A DNA stretch of 64,000 nt from Parahoeflea halophila. GTDB taxonomy: Bacteria; Pseudomonadota; Alphaproteobacteria; Rhizobiales; Rhizobiaceae. Positions 45,015 through 56,079 of this stretch are shown in pieces. Below the pieces are notes generated by a model. That model searched no databases. It worked only from the letters and a program-made list of their open reading frames with translations, and was not told where the DNA came from. Both the position numbers and the translations under genes were made by a program. Every line of letters begins with the position of its first letter. Positions within the stretch are counted from its first letter, which is position 1. Location of the stretch: assembly GCF_900220985.1 (NCBI RefSeq), contig NZ_OCPC01000005.1, positions 336,276 through 400,275 on the forward strand. The letters are read 5' to 3'.

Positions 45015-46454
45015 TTACTGGAAATCGAAGGCCGAGAGCCCGGTCACCATTTCGTCCAGCCCCAGAGGCCGCGTGATCGGCGGTTCGGCGCGGGCGAGAC
45101 AGCCGGCGCGCTCACACAGGCGGCAGGCCGGGCCGACCGGAATTGCCACCGGCTGCGGCGTCTTCCCGCCGCTTGTCGGCAATGCACCGCCATAGATGGT
45201 TTCATCGCGAAAACCGATGTCGCACCCGAGCAGGATGGCGGTGCGGCGGGGGCGCTCGGAGAAAGCGCCCTGCGGTCCTTCCAGCGTGCGTGATATGGTG
45301 AGAAACTCGGCGCCGCCGGGCATCTCCACCGCCTCGACCAGCACCTGGGAGGGCTGCGAGAAAGCCGCATGAATCGACAGTTTCGGGCAGTTGCCACCGA
45401 AACGCTGCTGCGGGAAGCCCTGCGCGCCGGCGCGGCGGAACCGGTGACCGGCGACATCGACCTCGAGCATGAAGAACGGCACGCCCTCGAGGCTCGGGCG
45501 GCACAGCGTGGTCAGCCGGTTGGCGGCCTGTTCGAAGGACACGCTGAAACGTGATTTGAGCACATCAATGTCATAGCGCGCCCGCTGGGCCGCGGCATGG
45601 AAAGCCTGGTAGGGCATCATCAGCGCGTGGGCGGCGTAACGGGCGAGCTCGAAACGGGCGATGCGGCGGGCCTCGTCGCTCGACAGCTTGAGCCCGTTGA
45701 CGCCCGCGGCAATGGCGACATTCATGCGGATCGTTGCTGCCTCCATGGCGACCTCGCGCAGCTGGTCGAACGGTGAGAGCCGCTCGGAGAGGAAAAGCCG
45801 CTGCGAATGGCGGTCATAGCGGCGGCGCCAGTTGGGCATGGTGGCCACGGGCAGCGGGCGCACGACGACACCATGCTCGGCTTTCAGCCAGGCCTTGAGC
45901 GCCCCCATCAGGTCATCGCCGGGCTTGAGCAGATGGTGGAAGGCCTCCGCTTCCTCTTCCAGTGCCGGGTGATGGTTGGGGCGCGATTCGAGCACCTCGC
46001 GGACTTCGTCCATCGGCAGCTTCGCGCCCGACAACGCCGGGCTGTGGCCTTCTCGGGCGAGCATCGCTGAGAGATCCGAAAGCCGCTCGGCCTGCTCGCG
46101 ATAGGCGCGGTGCAGCTTCAGGATGGCGGCGCTGGCATTGGGTGCGGCCTCGGCGATCTCGACCACTTCCTGATCGCCCGGCAGTTCACCGGCGAGCAGC
46201 GGATCGGCGAAGACCTCCTTGAGGCTCGCCAGCGTGGTGGCGCCGCCCTCGCCCTGCAGTTCCTCGACATCGATCTTGTAAACCGCCGACAGCTTGAGAA
46301 TCAGCTGCACGGTGAGCGGCCGCTGATTGCGCTCGATCAGGTTGAGATAGGAGGGCGAAATGCCGAGCCCCTCGGCCATCGCCGTCTGGGTCAGGCCCTT
46401 GGCATTGCGAATGCGCCGGATGCGGGGGCCGGCGAAGATTTTCTGTTCAGCCAT
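45015..46454 (-). CDS. ScfR-family transcriptional regulator (short-chain fatty acyl-CoA type)
   Basis: A 479-residue regulator with an Xre helix-turn-helix at residues 8-62 ([20 protein letters not shown], then [18 protein letters not shown]), a central IrrE/ImmA-like region (about 190-300) without an intact HExxH zinc site, and a C-terminal short-chain-fatty-acyl-CoA regulator domain with a Cys cluster near residues 435-450 ([12 protein letters not shown]). Relatives (RamB, MccR, PccR) control glyoxylate or propionyl-CoA genes. It lies divergent from aceA. The start ATG 46454 is followed at once by family-like sequence. Confidence 0.88.
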   Translation of the reverse strand: MAEQKIFAGPRIRRIRNAKGLTQTAMAEGLGISPSYLNLIERNQRPLTVQLILKLSAVYKIDVEELQGEGGATTLASLKEVFADPLLAGELPGDQEVVEIAEAAPNASAAILKLHRAYREQAERLSDLSAMLAREGHSPALSGAKLPMDEVREVLESRPNHHPALEEEAEAFHHLLKPGDDLMGALKAWLKAEHGVVVRPLPVATMPNWRRRYDRHSQRLFLSERLSPFDQLREVAMEAATIRMNVAIAAGVNGLKLSSDEARRIARFELARYAAHALMMPYQAFHAAAQRARYDIDVLKSRFSVSFEQAANRLTTLCRPSLEGVPFFMLEVDVAGHRFRRAGAQGFPQQRFGGNCPKLSIHAAFSQPSQVLVEAVEMPGGAEFLTISRTLEGPQGAFSERPRRTAILLGCDIGFRDETIYGGALPTSGGKTPQPVAIPVGPACRLCERAGCLARAEPPITRPLGLDEMVTGLSAFDFQ

Positions 46455-46464
46455 CTCGTCGTTC

Positions 46465-46534
46465 TTTACAGGTTTTTACAGAGCTGGAGCACGTTTTGAC
46501 AGAACGCGGCTTTTACATTTTTTACAAATTTACA
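46465..46534. promoter_or_regulatory. Five TTTACA repeats between the ScfR gene and aceA
   Basis: TTTACA occurs at 46465, 46475, 46512, 46521 and 46529 in the same orientation, with steps of 10, 37, 9 and 8 bases. Four of the five are followed by G or A then A/G/T. They lie right before the regulator start, in the 247-base space shared with aceA. Sites of this kind could bind the regulator to control itself and aceA. The binding is inference; the published RamB site is not the same word. Confidence 0.5.
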
Positions 46535-46701
46535 GGCAGGACCAGTCAAAGACAATACAGATTGACCTCAATTATCCGCTGAAAATGCTGAATTTTCTCG
46601 CTTGGTGTGCGCCGCAATGTAAATTCAGTCACATCGAAGGCGATCAAACAGCTGCCAAGCTTTGCCGCCGGACCCTGACAATTGCATACTGGAGACATGA
46701 C

Positions 46702-47991
<1,290 letters not shown>

Positions 47992-48001
47992 CGAGATCAT
48001 C

Positions 48002-48026
48002 CCTCACCCGCATCAGGCGGGTGAGG
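48002..48026 (+). terminator. Hairpin between aceA and the small downstream gene
   Basis: CCTCACCCGC (48002-48011) and GCGGGTGAGG (48017-48026) pair perfectly over 10 bases around ATCAG. There is no T-run. It may stabilise the aceA message or partly uncouple it from the next gene. Confidence 0.5.
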
Positions 48027-48072
48027 CCCCCAGGACAAAACGATCACAAACCCCGTCAGAGGAGAAATGCAC

Positions 48073-48309
48073 ATGACACCCCAGACCCGAGTCAAGGAAC
48101 GCGCGGAAGAACAGTCTTCGGCCATGGATTCAGACCAGCAGGCAGCCATCCGGATGCTGGCCAACGACCTGCACCGCCTCAACCACTCCGTCATGAAGGC
48201 GGTTGATGCCGGTGTTTCGGTGGAGCTGGTCCGCTCCGCCCGTCACCATGGCGGCGAAGGCAACTGGGGAGATCTGCTGATCCCGGTGATCGTCACCCAG
48301 GGCAAGTAA
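48073..48309 (+). CDS. Small hypothetical protein downstream of isocitrate lyase
   Basis: A 78-residue, soluble, mostly helical protein (SDQQAAIRMLANDLHRLNHS, then VMKAVDAGVSVELVRSARHH). I do not recognise a family. I choose ATG 48073, which has GGAG at 48061-48064 eight bases upstream; ATG 48067 is too close to that site. It lies 81 bases after aceA, past a hairpin, and is closed by a clear terminator at 48385. Co-transcription with aceA is likely, so it may act in acetate or glyoxylate metabolism or be a small regulator. Confidence 0.75.
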   Translation: MTPQTRVKERAEEQSSAMDSDQQAAIRMLANDLHRLNHSVMKAVDAGVSVELVRSARHHGGEGNWGDLLIPVIVTQGK

Positions 48310-48384
48310 TCCGGGACCGGAAACAATCCGGCCCACCACTTCCGGGAGTCCCTGGTCCCGGATTTGCCTCCAGGCAAAAAATTA

Positions 48385-48416
48385 CCCGCCGTGGCTCGCG
48401 CCCCGGCGGGCTTTTT
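48385..48416 (+). terminator. Rho-independent terminator of the aceA unit
   Basis: CCCGCCG (48385-48391) and CGGCGGG (48404-48410) pair around a GC-rich loop and are followed by CTTTTTG. It lies 75 bases after the small gene and on the side of the convergent Bcr/CflA gene. Confidence 0.85.
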
Positions 48417-48510
48417 GTTCGGTTGCCTTGGGCCGTGGCTTCCCGCAGCGGCTTTCTGGTCTGCGCGGGGCGTGGATGCATCCCGCGCGTTCTCTGTTCC
48501 CTCTTGCGGT

Positions 48511-49710
48511 TCAGGCTGCCACCACCGCGCGGCGGCCGCGGGCGGTGTCGGTGATGCGCATGGCAACAAACGACAGCACCGCGGCAAGGGCGATGGCGGC
48601 GACCATCGGCAGCGGGGTGCCGTCGAAGAACGGACCGGCAAGGATGGTCATGATGCCGCCGACCATCATCTGCAGCATGCCGCCAAGCGAGGAGGCAAGG
48701 CCGGCAATGTCGCCGTGATCATCGAGCGCCATGACCATGGCTGTCGGGATCACCAGACCCAGGCAGGCATTGGCACAGATCAGCAGCGCGACCAGCAGGA
48801 CGAAATGATCAACGCCGAACCAGACCAGACCCAAAAGAACCAGGGTGAAGCCGAGGAAGCCGGCAACCGCCCGGCTGACCACGCGTTCGGACCCGTATTT
48901 TTCCCCCAGCCTCGCAGCCAGCTGCGAGGCAGAGAAGAAACCGGCCGCATTGGCGGCGAAGGCGAGGCTGAAGCCTGTGGGCGTCAGGCCGTAATAACCG
49001 GTGTAGACGAAGGAGGAACTGGCCAGGAACACGAAGAAGCTCGCCATGCCGAAGGCGCCGACAAAGGTCAGCCCCATGAACACCGGATCGCGCAGCAGCG
49101 TCTTGATACCGCTTATGAGAGCGGCAAGCCGCACCGGCGCCCGCCTTTCCGGCGCAAGCGTTTCGGGCTGCAACAGCCAGGTGATGGCAATCGACATCAG
49201 CGACACCAGCGCCAGGACGCCGAAGATCGCGCGCCAGCCGGAGATGGCGACGATGCCCGAACCGATCAGCGGCGCCAGCATCGGCGAGACCGAGATGATC
49301 AGCATCACCAGCGCCATCAGCCTTGTGGCCTGCGGACCGGTGTGCATGTCGCGGATGATGGCGCGCGGGATGACCATGGCCGCTGCTCCGCCAAGCGCCT
49401 GGACGACGCGGGCGGCAACCAGGGAATTCATGTCGGGCGCCAGCGCGCAGCCGACGGAGCCCGCCAGAAACAGAACCAGACCGGCAATCAGCGGCGGCTT
49501 GCGGCCTACCACATCGGCGAGCGGGCCATAGACCATCTGGGCCAGGCCGAAGGCGATGAAATAGGCCGAGATGGTCAGCTGTGCCCCGGCGATGGTGCCA
49601 CCGAGGCTGTCGGCGATGGCAGGCATGGCCGGCAGGAACATGTCGATGGCCAGCGGACCGGAAGCGCATAACAGGCCCAGCACGACGGCGGAGCGAAGAA
49701 AGGGAGACAT
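48511..49710 (-). CDS. Bcr/CflA-family drug exporter (MFS)
   Basis: A 399-residue major-facilitator proton antiporter with twelve hydrophobic segments. The start SGPLAIDMFLPAMPAIADSL near residues 17-36 is the Bcr/CflA signature; motif A appears as GPLADVVGRKPPLIAGL (about 62-78). The loop between TM6 and TM7 holds the Arg-rich APERRAPVRLAALISG. The start is ATG 49710 with AAAGGGAGACAT-type purines before it. Known relatives export bicyclomycin, chloramphenicol or cysteine; the substrate here is unknown. Confidence 0.88.
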   Translation of the reverse strand: MSPFLRSAVVLGLLCASGPLAIDMFLPAMPAIADSLGGTIAGAQLTISAYFIAFGLAQMVYGPLADVVGRKPPLIAGLVLFLAGSVGCALAPDMNSLVAARVVQALGGAAAMVIPRAIIRDMHTGPQATRLMALVMLIISVSPMLAPLIGSGIVAISGWRAIFGVLALVSLMSIAITWLLQPETLAPERRAPVRLAALISGIKTLLRDPVFMGLTFVGAFGMASFFVFLASSSFVYTGYYGLTPTGFSLAFAANAAGFFSASQLAARLGEKYGSERVVSRAVAGFLGFTLVLLGLVWFGVDHFVLLVALLICANACLGLVIPTAMVMALDDHGDIAGLASSLGGMLQMMVGGIMTILAGPFFDGTPLPMVAAIALAAVLSFVAMRITDTARGRRAVVAA

Positions 49711-50115
49711 TATATTACCTCAACAAGAAACGGCGGACGGCTGCGGCAAATACGCCGCGATGCATCGTCCTGATAAGAAACTTCGCTGACAGAAGATGGC
49801 AGCAGACGCGAACGGTCCGGTACGGCGGTCGCTTCCACCTGTCAGGAACCGCTTATAACGGGTCAGCCCGTCAACTGCCGGGCTGTCAAATCTCTGCCGG
49901 AGCGAAGGCGGAATTCAGCCATGGCCCCCGCCGGAGGACGACACCTCCGCCGGGCCGGGCGCTTGAATTCCGCCTTCGCTACCGGATCAATGGAAAACTG
50001 TTCACAACACGTACTCCCGCAATCGGGTCCATGGACCCTAGTCGGGTTCGCGCGGGTTGCAAAGCATGCGCATGCAATCCGCAGGGCGGTTTTGACGCGG
50101 CCTGTTGCCGGGGCG
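49711..50115. repeat. Gene-free stretch with an 80-base imperfect palindrome (49901-49980)
   Basis: 405 bases without a credible gene. The outer arms AGCGAAGGCGGAATTCA (49901-49917) and TGAATTCCGCCTTCGCT (49964-49980) are perfectly complementary over 17 bases. The inner arms CCCGCCGGAGG (about 49927-49937) and CCTCCGCCGGG (about 49944-49953) pair with one mismatch around ACGACA. The whole could fold as one long hairpin. It may be a non-autonomous repeat element or a bidirectional end between the exporter promoter and the GFA gene's 3' side. Confidence 0.6.
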
Positions 50116-50508
50116 CTACACCGTGTCGCCGCTCGGATCATCCCGGTCCCGTTGGTAACGTGCCGAGAGCGGAAACGGCGGCAGCCAGGCTTCGCGGCGG
50201 ATCGTCCAGAGTTCGTAGGTGGGCGTGAAGCGATCGGGCTGATCGAGCGCGCCGAGATTGAGCTCGACCTCGGCGCCGGAGCGGCCGAAGACGGAAGAGC
50301 CGCAGTCGGGACAGAAATGCCGGCCCTGATAGTGGCGGCTTTCGCCCTCGATGCGGACCGCAGTCCCGGGGAAGATCGCCGAGGCGTGAAACAGGGCGCC
50401 GTGGTGCTTGCGGCAATCGAGGCAATGGCAGAGGCCGACCCGGTCGGGTTCGCCCGAGGCTGTGAAGCGGAGTTTGCCGCAAAGGCAGCCGCCGGTGACT
50501 GTGTGCAT
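50116..50508 (-). CDS. GFA/CENP-V-family zinc protein
   Basis: A 130-residue protein with the full zinc set of the family: Cys8 and Cys10 in GGCLCGKL, Cys27, Cys29 and Cys32 in CHCLDC, and Cys66 and Cys69 in CPDC. The family is named for glutathione-dependent formaldehyde activation, though many members have unknown roles and that name may mislead. The closing region has FTPTYELWTIRREAWLP. Start ATG 50508 with GGGGAGGTCAACCC upstream. No other formaldehyde gene is nearby. Confidence 0.9.
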   Translation of the reverse strand: MHTVTGGCLCGKLRFTASGEPDRVGLCHCLDCRKHHGALFHASAIFPGTAVRIEGESRHYQGRHFCPDCGSSVFGRSGAEVELNLGALDQPDRFTPTYELWTIRREAWLPPFPLSARYQRDRDDPSGDTV

Positions 50509-51278
50509 GGGTTGACCTCCCCGAACATGTGATGCGCCAATTTACCCCGCGGCCGGGCCCGGCCGCAATTGTGCGGCGCCGGTGTCTTGATGACGACACG
50601 GCAAATCCCTCCGCACGCGCCGGGCGCCGGAGTGTCGGGCAGATGGGGTCCGGAGGGCCGCGCGCGGGCGTCGCCTCGGAAAGGATTTTGGTGTGCATGT
50701 CAGTGACATGCAGCGGGTGGCGCACGCGCGCGCGGGCCCGAAACTCGCCGGATGATGTCCGCATCCGACAGGCAGTGTCCTGCTTCGCTGGACCGCTTGA
50801 GGGCTTGGCCCGACGCGGCTTGGACAATTTCCTGAACCGCGGCCCCGGACACGAGCGCCGCGATGGAAGCCTTTGGGCGTGGGTTCCGGCACGAAGCGTA
50901 CCCCCGCGTTGAGGTGCATGGGCGTCCCGGTGGAACCACCGGGGCACGGCACGCACACGGGGAAGCACCTCCGCCACAGGCCCGCACCGCCTCCGGGGTC
51001 GCCCGCCCTCTGGCAGGCATGGACCCGAGAGAGGTCCGGTGGCCGGCTGAACCTGATCGTCCCTATGGGAGCAATCACGCCCGCCGGCGGAGCCACGCTG
51101 GTCACCGCCTCCTTTCAGGGTCTCGCCGCACGTTACGGAAAAGCCCGGGAGGCATTCCCTCCCGCCTGGTCCGACACGTTCGCGATCCATCCGGCGGCGG
51201 GAGTGCCGGGAAGTATGGCATGAGGGTGGAAGGTGGGGAAAAATTGCGGGGGTTTTATTTGTGGGGAGTTCCCAACTG
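50509..51278. other. GC-rich stretch without a supported gene
   Basis: About 770 bases. Open frames on both strands (such as 50542-51105 and 50863-51318) overlap heavily, are Pro/Arg-rich and have no ribosome sites, which is what chance frames look like at this GC. Part may be decayed coding DNA. I see no named family. Confidence 0.4.
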
Positions 51279-51387
51279 TCGTCATCCTCGGCTTCCGAGC
51301 CGAGGATCCATACCGTGATCCTTCGGCACTCAGTGTTGCTGGATAGATCGCGGAATGGATCCTAGGGTCGGGGCCCTAGGATGACGA
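51279..51387. repeat. Rhizobial intergenic palindromic repeat
   Basis: The left unit starts GTCGTCATCCTCGGC and folds (CTCGGC TTCCGA GCCGAG) to GGATCCATACC; the right unit holds GGAATGGATCC, TAGGG TCGGGG CCCTA and ends GGATGACGA, the complement of the left end. This TCATCCTCGG...GGATCC arrangement is a repeat type I know from many rhizobial genomes, where it lies between genes. It makes the pair of hairpins expected of such elements. Function unknown. Confidence 0.75.
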
Positions 51388-51794
51388 AATGAGGGGACCG
51401 TGGCGGACGATGGAGAGACAGTGCTGCAGACTGGGTGGCGGAGAAGGCGAATTTCATTGTCTTGGCTTCAGCCAGGTGCTGGAAATTCCAAGCATGGGGG
51501 TCGAGTTCCCAGCCCGGAAATACTTCCTTACCTCAAAAATCTACGACTTGGCTGACGCCAAGGCCGTGATTTATCGATCTTACATATTAGAAGCACCTCG
51601 AACGCAGGGGTGGGGACCAACCTGACCGGAATGGCTTTGGGCCGGGGCAAGTCCCCTCCCCAACCTTGCCGGGGCGAGCCACGGGTCTCGCCCGTCCTAC
51701 GGCCCCCCACAAGGGGGAGGGGCTAGAGCGGAGTGGTCATCGGAGTTCGGAAGTTATTTGGGGCACCGGTACAGACGCGCGCGCAGACCTACCC
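51388..51794. repeat. Gene-free stretch with a C/G-tract inverted repeat
   Basis: About 407 bases before the chemoreceptor's 3' end. CCCCTCCCC (51653-51661) and GGGGAGGGG (51714-51722) can pair around about 50 bases that hold further GCGAG/CTCGC-type arms; CCCACAAGGGGGAGG is another common rhizobial spacer. An open frame at 51389-51625 shows no family, membrane or ribosome-site support. Confidence 0.5.
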
Positions 51795-54326
51795 TTACGC
51801 AGCCTGGCCGTGATCGGCCCTATGGGCGTCTTCCATGTCGAGGCGGAACCGGGCGACGAGCGTGGTGAGTTCGGCGGCTTCCTGGGCGAGCGTATGGCTG
51901 GCGGCGTTGGTTTGTTCGACCATGGCAGCGTTCTGCTGGGTCATCTGGTCCATCTGGTTGACGGCGGTGTTGACCTCGGCAAGGCCGGTCGACTGTTCAC
52001 GGCTGGCGGTGGCCATGGCGCCGACATGGCCCGAGATTTCCTCGATCCGGGCGATGATGCGGGTGATGGACTCACCGGTCTCGCCCACCAGCGAGACGCC
52101 GGAGCGGACTTCCTCGCCGGAGGCGGCGATCAGTTCCTTGATTTCCTTGGCAGCGCCGGCTGAACGGCCGGCCAGTTCGCGCACTTCCTGGGCGACGACG
52201 GCAAAGCCCTTGCCGGCCTCGCCGGCGCGGGCGGCCTCGACGCCGGCATTGAGCGCCAGAAGGTTGGTCTGGAAGGCAATCTCGTCGATGACGCCGATGA
52301 TCTGGTTGATCTTGCCCGAGGCCTCCTCGATGCGGCTCATGGCGTCGACGGCGCGGGCAACAATCTCGCCCGACGCGCGGGCGTCTTTCGCGGTTTCGCC
52401 GGCCAGCTTGTCGGTGTCCGAGGCGCGGCTCGAGGCAGTGCGGACAGTGGCCGAAATCTGGTCGACGGCGGCGGCTGTCTGTTCCAGCGAGGCTGCCTGC
52501 TGCTCGGTGCGGCGGGCCAGATCGTCGGCGGCCGCACGCATCTGGCCGCTGTTGGAACTGATCGAACCGGCATTGTCGCGGATCTGGCCCAAGGCGTCGC
52601 GCATCTGGCCGATGGAGTCGTTGAAATCGAGGCGCAGGCTGTCGAGTTCACCGGCAAAGGGCGTATCGATGGTCGAGGCCAGATTGCCCTGAGACAGATC
52701 GCGCAGCGCCGAACCCAGTGCCTGGACGGCAAAACGGACCTGGGCGTCAGCCTCTGCCTTTTCCGAGTCGGACTGTTCGCGCGCCCGGGCCGCCAGTTCG
52801 CGTTCGCGTTCGCTTTCGCCTTCAAGGCGAACCTTGTCGATGGCGTTCGACTTGAAGACATCGAGCGCACGGGCCATCTCGCCGATCTCGTCGGCGCGGG
52901 CGTTGTCGGTGACATCGACCTCGAGATCGCCCGAAGCCACATCACGCATGGCGCGTACCAGGCGGCGGATCGGGCCCTTGAGCGCCGAGACCAGCAAGAA
53001 AGCGGCGGCAAGAGCGAAGACGCCGCCGACCAGGGCCGCAGTGAGCGTGATGCCAGACGCCCGGTCCTTGACCGCGACGGCGCCCTGCTGCTGGCTGGTC
53101 GTGAACTGGACAACGCCGTTCCAGGCCTGATTGATGCGCTCGGAAGCGTCCGCAAAAGCAAGCCTGTTGGCTGTGACCAGCTCGACAAGCGAGTCAGCCA
53201 GGCCCGGCATCGCCTTGATGCGCTCGAGCGCCTCGTCGCCGATCGCGGCGATGATCTCGTCACCGCCCTTGGCGATCGCCACCAGCTGGAGGCTCTGGAC
53301 CACCTGATTGACAGAGATGCTCATATCCGCGGCGGTGGACTCATCGGGCTGGCCGATGAACTTGACTGTTCTGAGCTCGAGGTGACCGATCTTGGAGAGA
53401 ACGTTGCGGGCATTGGTAATCATGCCCTGGCCGTGCTGGATCGGAATGTCGAGCTCGGCAAATTTCAGCGTCGCCTGGCGGGCGACCTGCGAGGACAGGC
53501 CCTGCAGCATGATGCCGGTGGGGCGCAGCGCGTTGGAGTATTTCTGCAACTTGATCATGCTGGCATCGATGACGACACCGGTGTCCATCACATCCAAAAG
53601 GCCCTGCATGTTGTCGGCGATCAGGTTCTTGAGCGCGGGCTTGGTGGACGGAACGGCGTCGGGCAGCGTGTTGCGCAGGCTGCGGATGTCCTGCTTCAGT
53701 TCTTCAGCGGCGGCGAAGGCCTCCTCGGGGGTGGCTGCGCCACTGATCTTGCTGGAAATCTGGACGACGATCTGGGAGCCGCTCTCGAGCTTTTCCGCGG
53801 TCTTGAGCATCGACCGCGCCTCCGATTCGGCCTTGCCGAGCGTCTCGGTCACCTTTTCGATGCTCGAGTTGAGCCGGCTGCGGGCATCGGCGATGGTCTG
53901 CAGCGTCTCGGAGAAGGTCGTGCGGATGCCCGTCTCGTCGCCATGCAGCGCCCAGAGCCGGTCGACATCTCCACGCAGGTCCTCAGCCAGGGTACGGGCA
54001 CGGTTGAGCGCCTCCGATTCCGCGGCATTTTCGGCCAGCGAGATAACGTTTTCCATCCGGGCGAGCTGCGAGTCGAGGCTCTGCATCACCGCAGCGCGCT
54101 TTTCCTCGTTCTGCTCCTGCAGAAAGCTCGTCATGCCGGCATAGGCATCCTTGAAGCCCGACAGCGTCTCGATGCTGGCGCTGGTGCCGACCAGGCGGCC
54201 GCCGAGCAGAGAGCCGGTGTACAGATTGATTGCGGCGAGCCCGGCCATTGCCGCGATCAGCGGAATGATGAACACAATGACCTTGGTCTGAATGGAAAAA
54301 CGGGCAAGCAACCTGTCGATGGTCAT
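51795..54326 (-). CDS. Methyl-accepting chemotaxis protein
   Basis: An 843-residue chemoreceptor. It has an N-terminal membrane helix ([20 protein letters not shown] near 16-35), a long helical periplasmic ligand domain (about 40-415, all-helical with several TETLG/LSRL-type heptads), a second helix ([20 protein letters not shown] near 425), a HAMP domain (about 447-495), a second HAMP-like segment (about 530-570), and a signalling hairpin with [20 protein letters not shown] near 680-700. There is no C-terminal NWETF-type CheR/CheB tether; it ends ADHGQAA. The start is ATG 54326 ([11 protein letters not shown]). No che genes are adjacent. Ligand unknown; the divergent puu genes make a polyamine link tempting but unproven. 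Confidence 0.9.
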   Translation of the reverse strand: MTIDRLLARFSIQTKVIVFIIPLIAAMAGLAAINLYTGSLLGGRLVGTSASIETLSGFKDAYAGMTSFLQEQNEEKRAAVMQSLDSQLARMENVISLAENAAESEALNRARTLAEDLRGDVDRLWALHGDETGIRTTFSETLQTIADARSRLNSSIEKVTETLGKAESEARSMLKTAEKLESGSQIVVQISSKISGAATPEEAFAAAEELKQDIRSLRNTLPDAVPSTKPALKNLIADNMQGLLDVMDTGVVIDASMIKLQKYSNALRPTGIMLQGLSSQVARQATLKFAELDIPIQHGQGMITNARNVLSKIGHLELRTVKFIGQPDESTAADMSISVNQVVQSLQLVAIAKGGDEIIAAIGDEALERIKAMPGLADSLVELVTANRLAFADASERINQAWNGVVQFTTSQQQGAVAVKDRASGITLTAALVGGVFALAAAFLLVSALKGPIRRLVRAMRDVASGDLEVDVTDNARADEIGEMARALDVFKSNAIDKVRLEGESERERELAARAREQSDSEKAEADAQVRFAVQALGSALRDLSQGNLASTIDTPFAGELDSLRLDFNDSIGQMRDALGQIRDNAGSISSNSGQMRAAADDLARRTEQQAASLEQTAAAVDQISATVRTASSRASDTDKLAGETAKDARASGEIVARAVDAMSRIEEASGKINQIIGVIDEIAFQTNLLALNAGVEAARAGEAGKGFAVVAQEVRELAGRSAGAAKEIKELIAASGEEVRSGVSLVGETGESITRIIARIEEISGHVGAMATASREQSTGLAEVNTAVNQMDQMTQQNAAMVEQTNAASHTLAQEAAELTTLVARFRLDMEDAHRADHGQAA

Positions 54327-54633
54327 GGGGAAGTCCCTACATGATGAAGAATACATGCGGACATGGCCGCCAAGACAGGTTGCATCATGCAAAACCACCC
54401 GAGTATTCGCCGGGCGGACGTCTAACCTATACGATGGAGGATGGCAGAACAGAGTTAAGGCAACCTGAATCCACAATCTGTTGCTCCGCGCGGTACGCGG
54501 CCAGCGCCGGACGGGGTGAAAATCTGCGGCCGGATCCAGCCGATTGCTGCGCCACAGAGAGCTTCGGCAGTGGCTGGCGCAACGCCAAGAATCCTCTATG
54601 ATCACGCCACTCTCAGCTAACCCATGGTGATTT
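54327..54633. promoter_or_regulatory. Divergent control region between the chemoreceptor and puuA
   Basis: 307 bases. It must hold both promoters, but I find no clear -35/-10 pair or large palindrome. Short arms GCGCGG/CCGCG-type pair near 54496-54505. The puuA start is preceded by CCCATGGTGATTT rather than a strong ribosome site. Confidence 0.35.
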
Positions 54634-56067
54634 ATGGCCTCCCGCAAGTCCGGCAAACCGGCTTCTGCCAAACCCGCGCAGGCAGCTGCGCCGAAATATC
54701 TCGACAACAAGCGCGGCGTCGAGAACTGGACCGAGGCCACGGAGTGGCTGAGGGTACGGGGCATCGAGGATATCGAATGCATCACGCCGGATTTCGCCGG
54801 TGTCGCACGCGGCAAGATGATGCCGTCGTCGAAATTCACCTCCAACACCTCGCTGTCGCTACCCTCGGCAGTGTTCCGGCACACCATTTCGGGCGAGTAC
54901 CCGGAAGAAACCGGTGACTTTCGTTATGACCCGCTCGATGGCGACCTGAAGCTGGTGCCGGATCTTTCGACACTTTCGGTGGTGCCGTGGGAGAGCGACC
55001 CGACCGCACAGGTGATCTGCGACATGGTGACCACCAAGGGTGACCCGGTCACCTACACGCCGCGCAACGTGCTCAAGCAGGTGCTGGCGCTTTACACGGA
55101 AAGGGGCTGGAAGCCGGTGGTGGCGCCGGAAATCGAATTCTATCTGGTGGCGCAGCACGAGGATCCCGATCATCCGCTGCAGCCGCCACGCGGCCGGTCG
55201 GGACGGACGATCACCGGCGGGCAATCCTATTCGATTGCCGGCGTCAACGAGTTCGACGAACTGGTCGACGACATCTACGACTTTTCCGACAAGCAGGGCC
55301 TGGAGATCGATACGCTGATCCACGAGGAAGGGCCGGCGCAGATGGAAATCAATCTGCGCCATGGCGACCCGGTGGAACTGGCCGACCAGGTGTTCATGTT
55401 CAAGCGGACGATCCGCGAAGCAGCGATCAAGCACGGCATGTTCGCCACCTTCATGGCCAAGCCGATGCAGCAATATGCCGGTTCGGCGATGCATATCCAC
55501 CAGTCGATCGTCGACACCAAGACCGGCAAGAACGTGTTTTCCAAGCCCGACGGCGAGCCGAGCGAGGCCTTCTTCAACTTCATCGGCGGCATGCAGCACT
55601 ATGTGCCGAAGGCGCTGGTGATGATGGCGCCCTATGTCAACTCCTACCGGCGGCTGACGCCTGACATGGCCTGCCCGGTCAACAATGCCTGGGGCTACGA
55701 CAACCGGACCACGGCCTTCCGGGTGCCGCATTCCGAACCGGTGGCGCGGCGGGTGGAAAACCGCCTGCCCTCCTCGGACGCCAATTCCTACCTTGCGCTG
55801 GCGGCGTCGCTGGCCTGTGGCTATCTCGGCATGGTCAACGGGCTGGTGCCGAGCGACCCGGCCTACCAGACCGTCAATGAAGGCTCGGTGGACCTGCCAC
55901 GCGGACTGCTAGAAGCGGTGTCGCTGCTTGAAAGCGAGCCTGGGTTTGCCCAGGTGTTCGGGCAGGAGTTCATCAACACCTATGCCGGCGTCAAGCGTGG
56001 CGAATTCGAGACCTTCATGCAGGTGATCAGCCCGTGGGAACGGGAATTCCTGCTGCTCAACGTCTGA
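54634..56067 (+). CDS. puuA: Glutamine synthetase-family gamma-glutamylputrescine synthetase
   Basis: PuuA joins glutamate to putrescine with ATP, the entry to the Puu pathway. The 477-residue product has the glutamine-synthetase fold: a basic N-terminal tail, [20 protein letters not shown] near 165, the metal and ATP glutamates in [16 protein letters not shown] near 235, [11 protein letters not shown] near 285, and [20 protein letters not shown] near 350. The longer length and the DYVDRIEC-like start region fit PuuA rather than GlnA. It starts at ATG 54634 and lies 12 bases before puuB. With PotFGHI it closes uptake and breakdown of putrescine. Confidence 0.88.
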   Translation: MASRKSGKPASAKPAQAAAPKYLDNKRGVENWTEATEWLRVRGIEDIECITPDFAGVARGKMMPSSKFTSNTSLSLPSAVFRHTISGEYPEETGDFRYDPLDGDLKLVPDLSTLSVVPWESDPTAQVICDMVTTKGDPVTYTPRNVLKQVLALYTERGWKPVVAPEIEFYLVAQHEDPDHPLQPPRGRSGRTITGGQSYSIAGVNEFDELVDDIYDFSDKQGLEIDTLIHEEGPAQMEINLRHGDPVELADQVFMFKRTIREAAIKHGMFATFMAKPMQQYAGSAMHIHQSIVDTKTGKNVFSKPDGEPSEAFFNFIGGMQHYVPKALVMMAPYVNSYRRLTPDMACPVNNAWGYDNRTTAFRVPHSEPVARRVENRLPSSDANSYLALAASLACGYLGMVNGLVPSDPAYQTVNEGSVDLPRGLLEAVSLLESEPGFAQVFGQEFINTYAGVKRGEFETFMQVISPWEREFLLLNV

Positions 56068-56079
56068 GAAATGTAATAA

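Noticed and set aside
46360..46701. N-terminal extension of the isocitrate lyase frame
   Set aside because: It crosses the start of the divergent regulator and the TTTACA repeats; the ATG at 46702 begins family-like sequence.
50529..51318. Several overlapping frames in the 50.5-51.3 kb stretch
   Set aside because: They compete on both strands, are Arg/Pro-rich and have no ribosome sites, as expected from chance at high GC.
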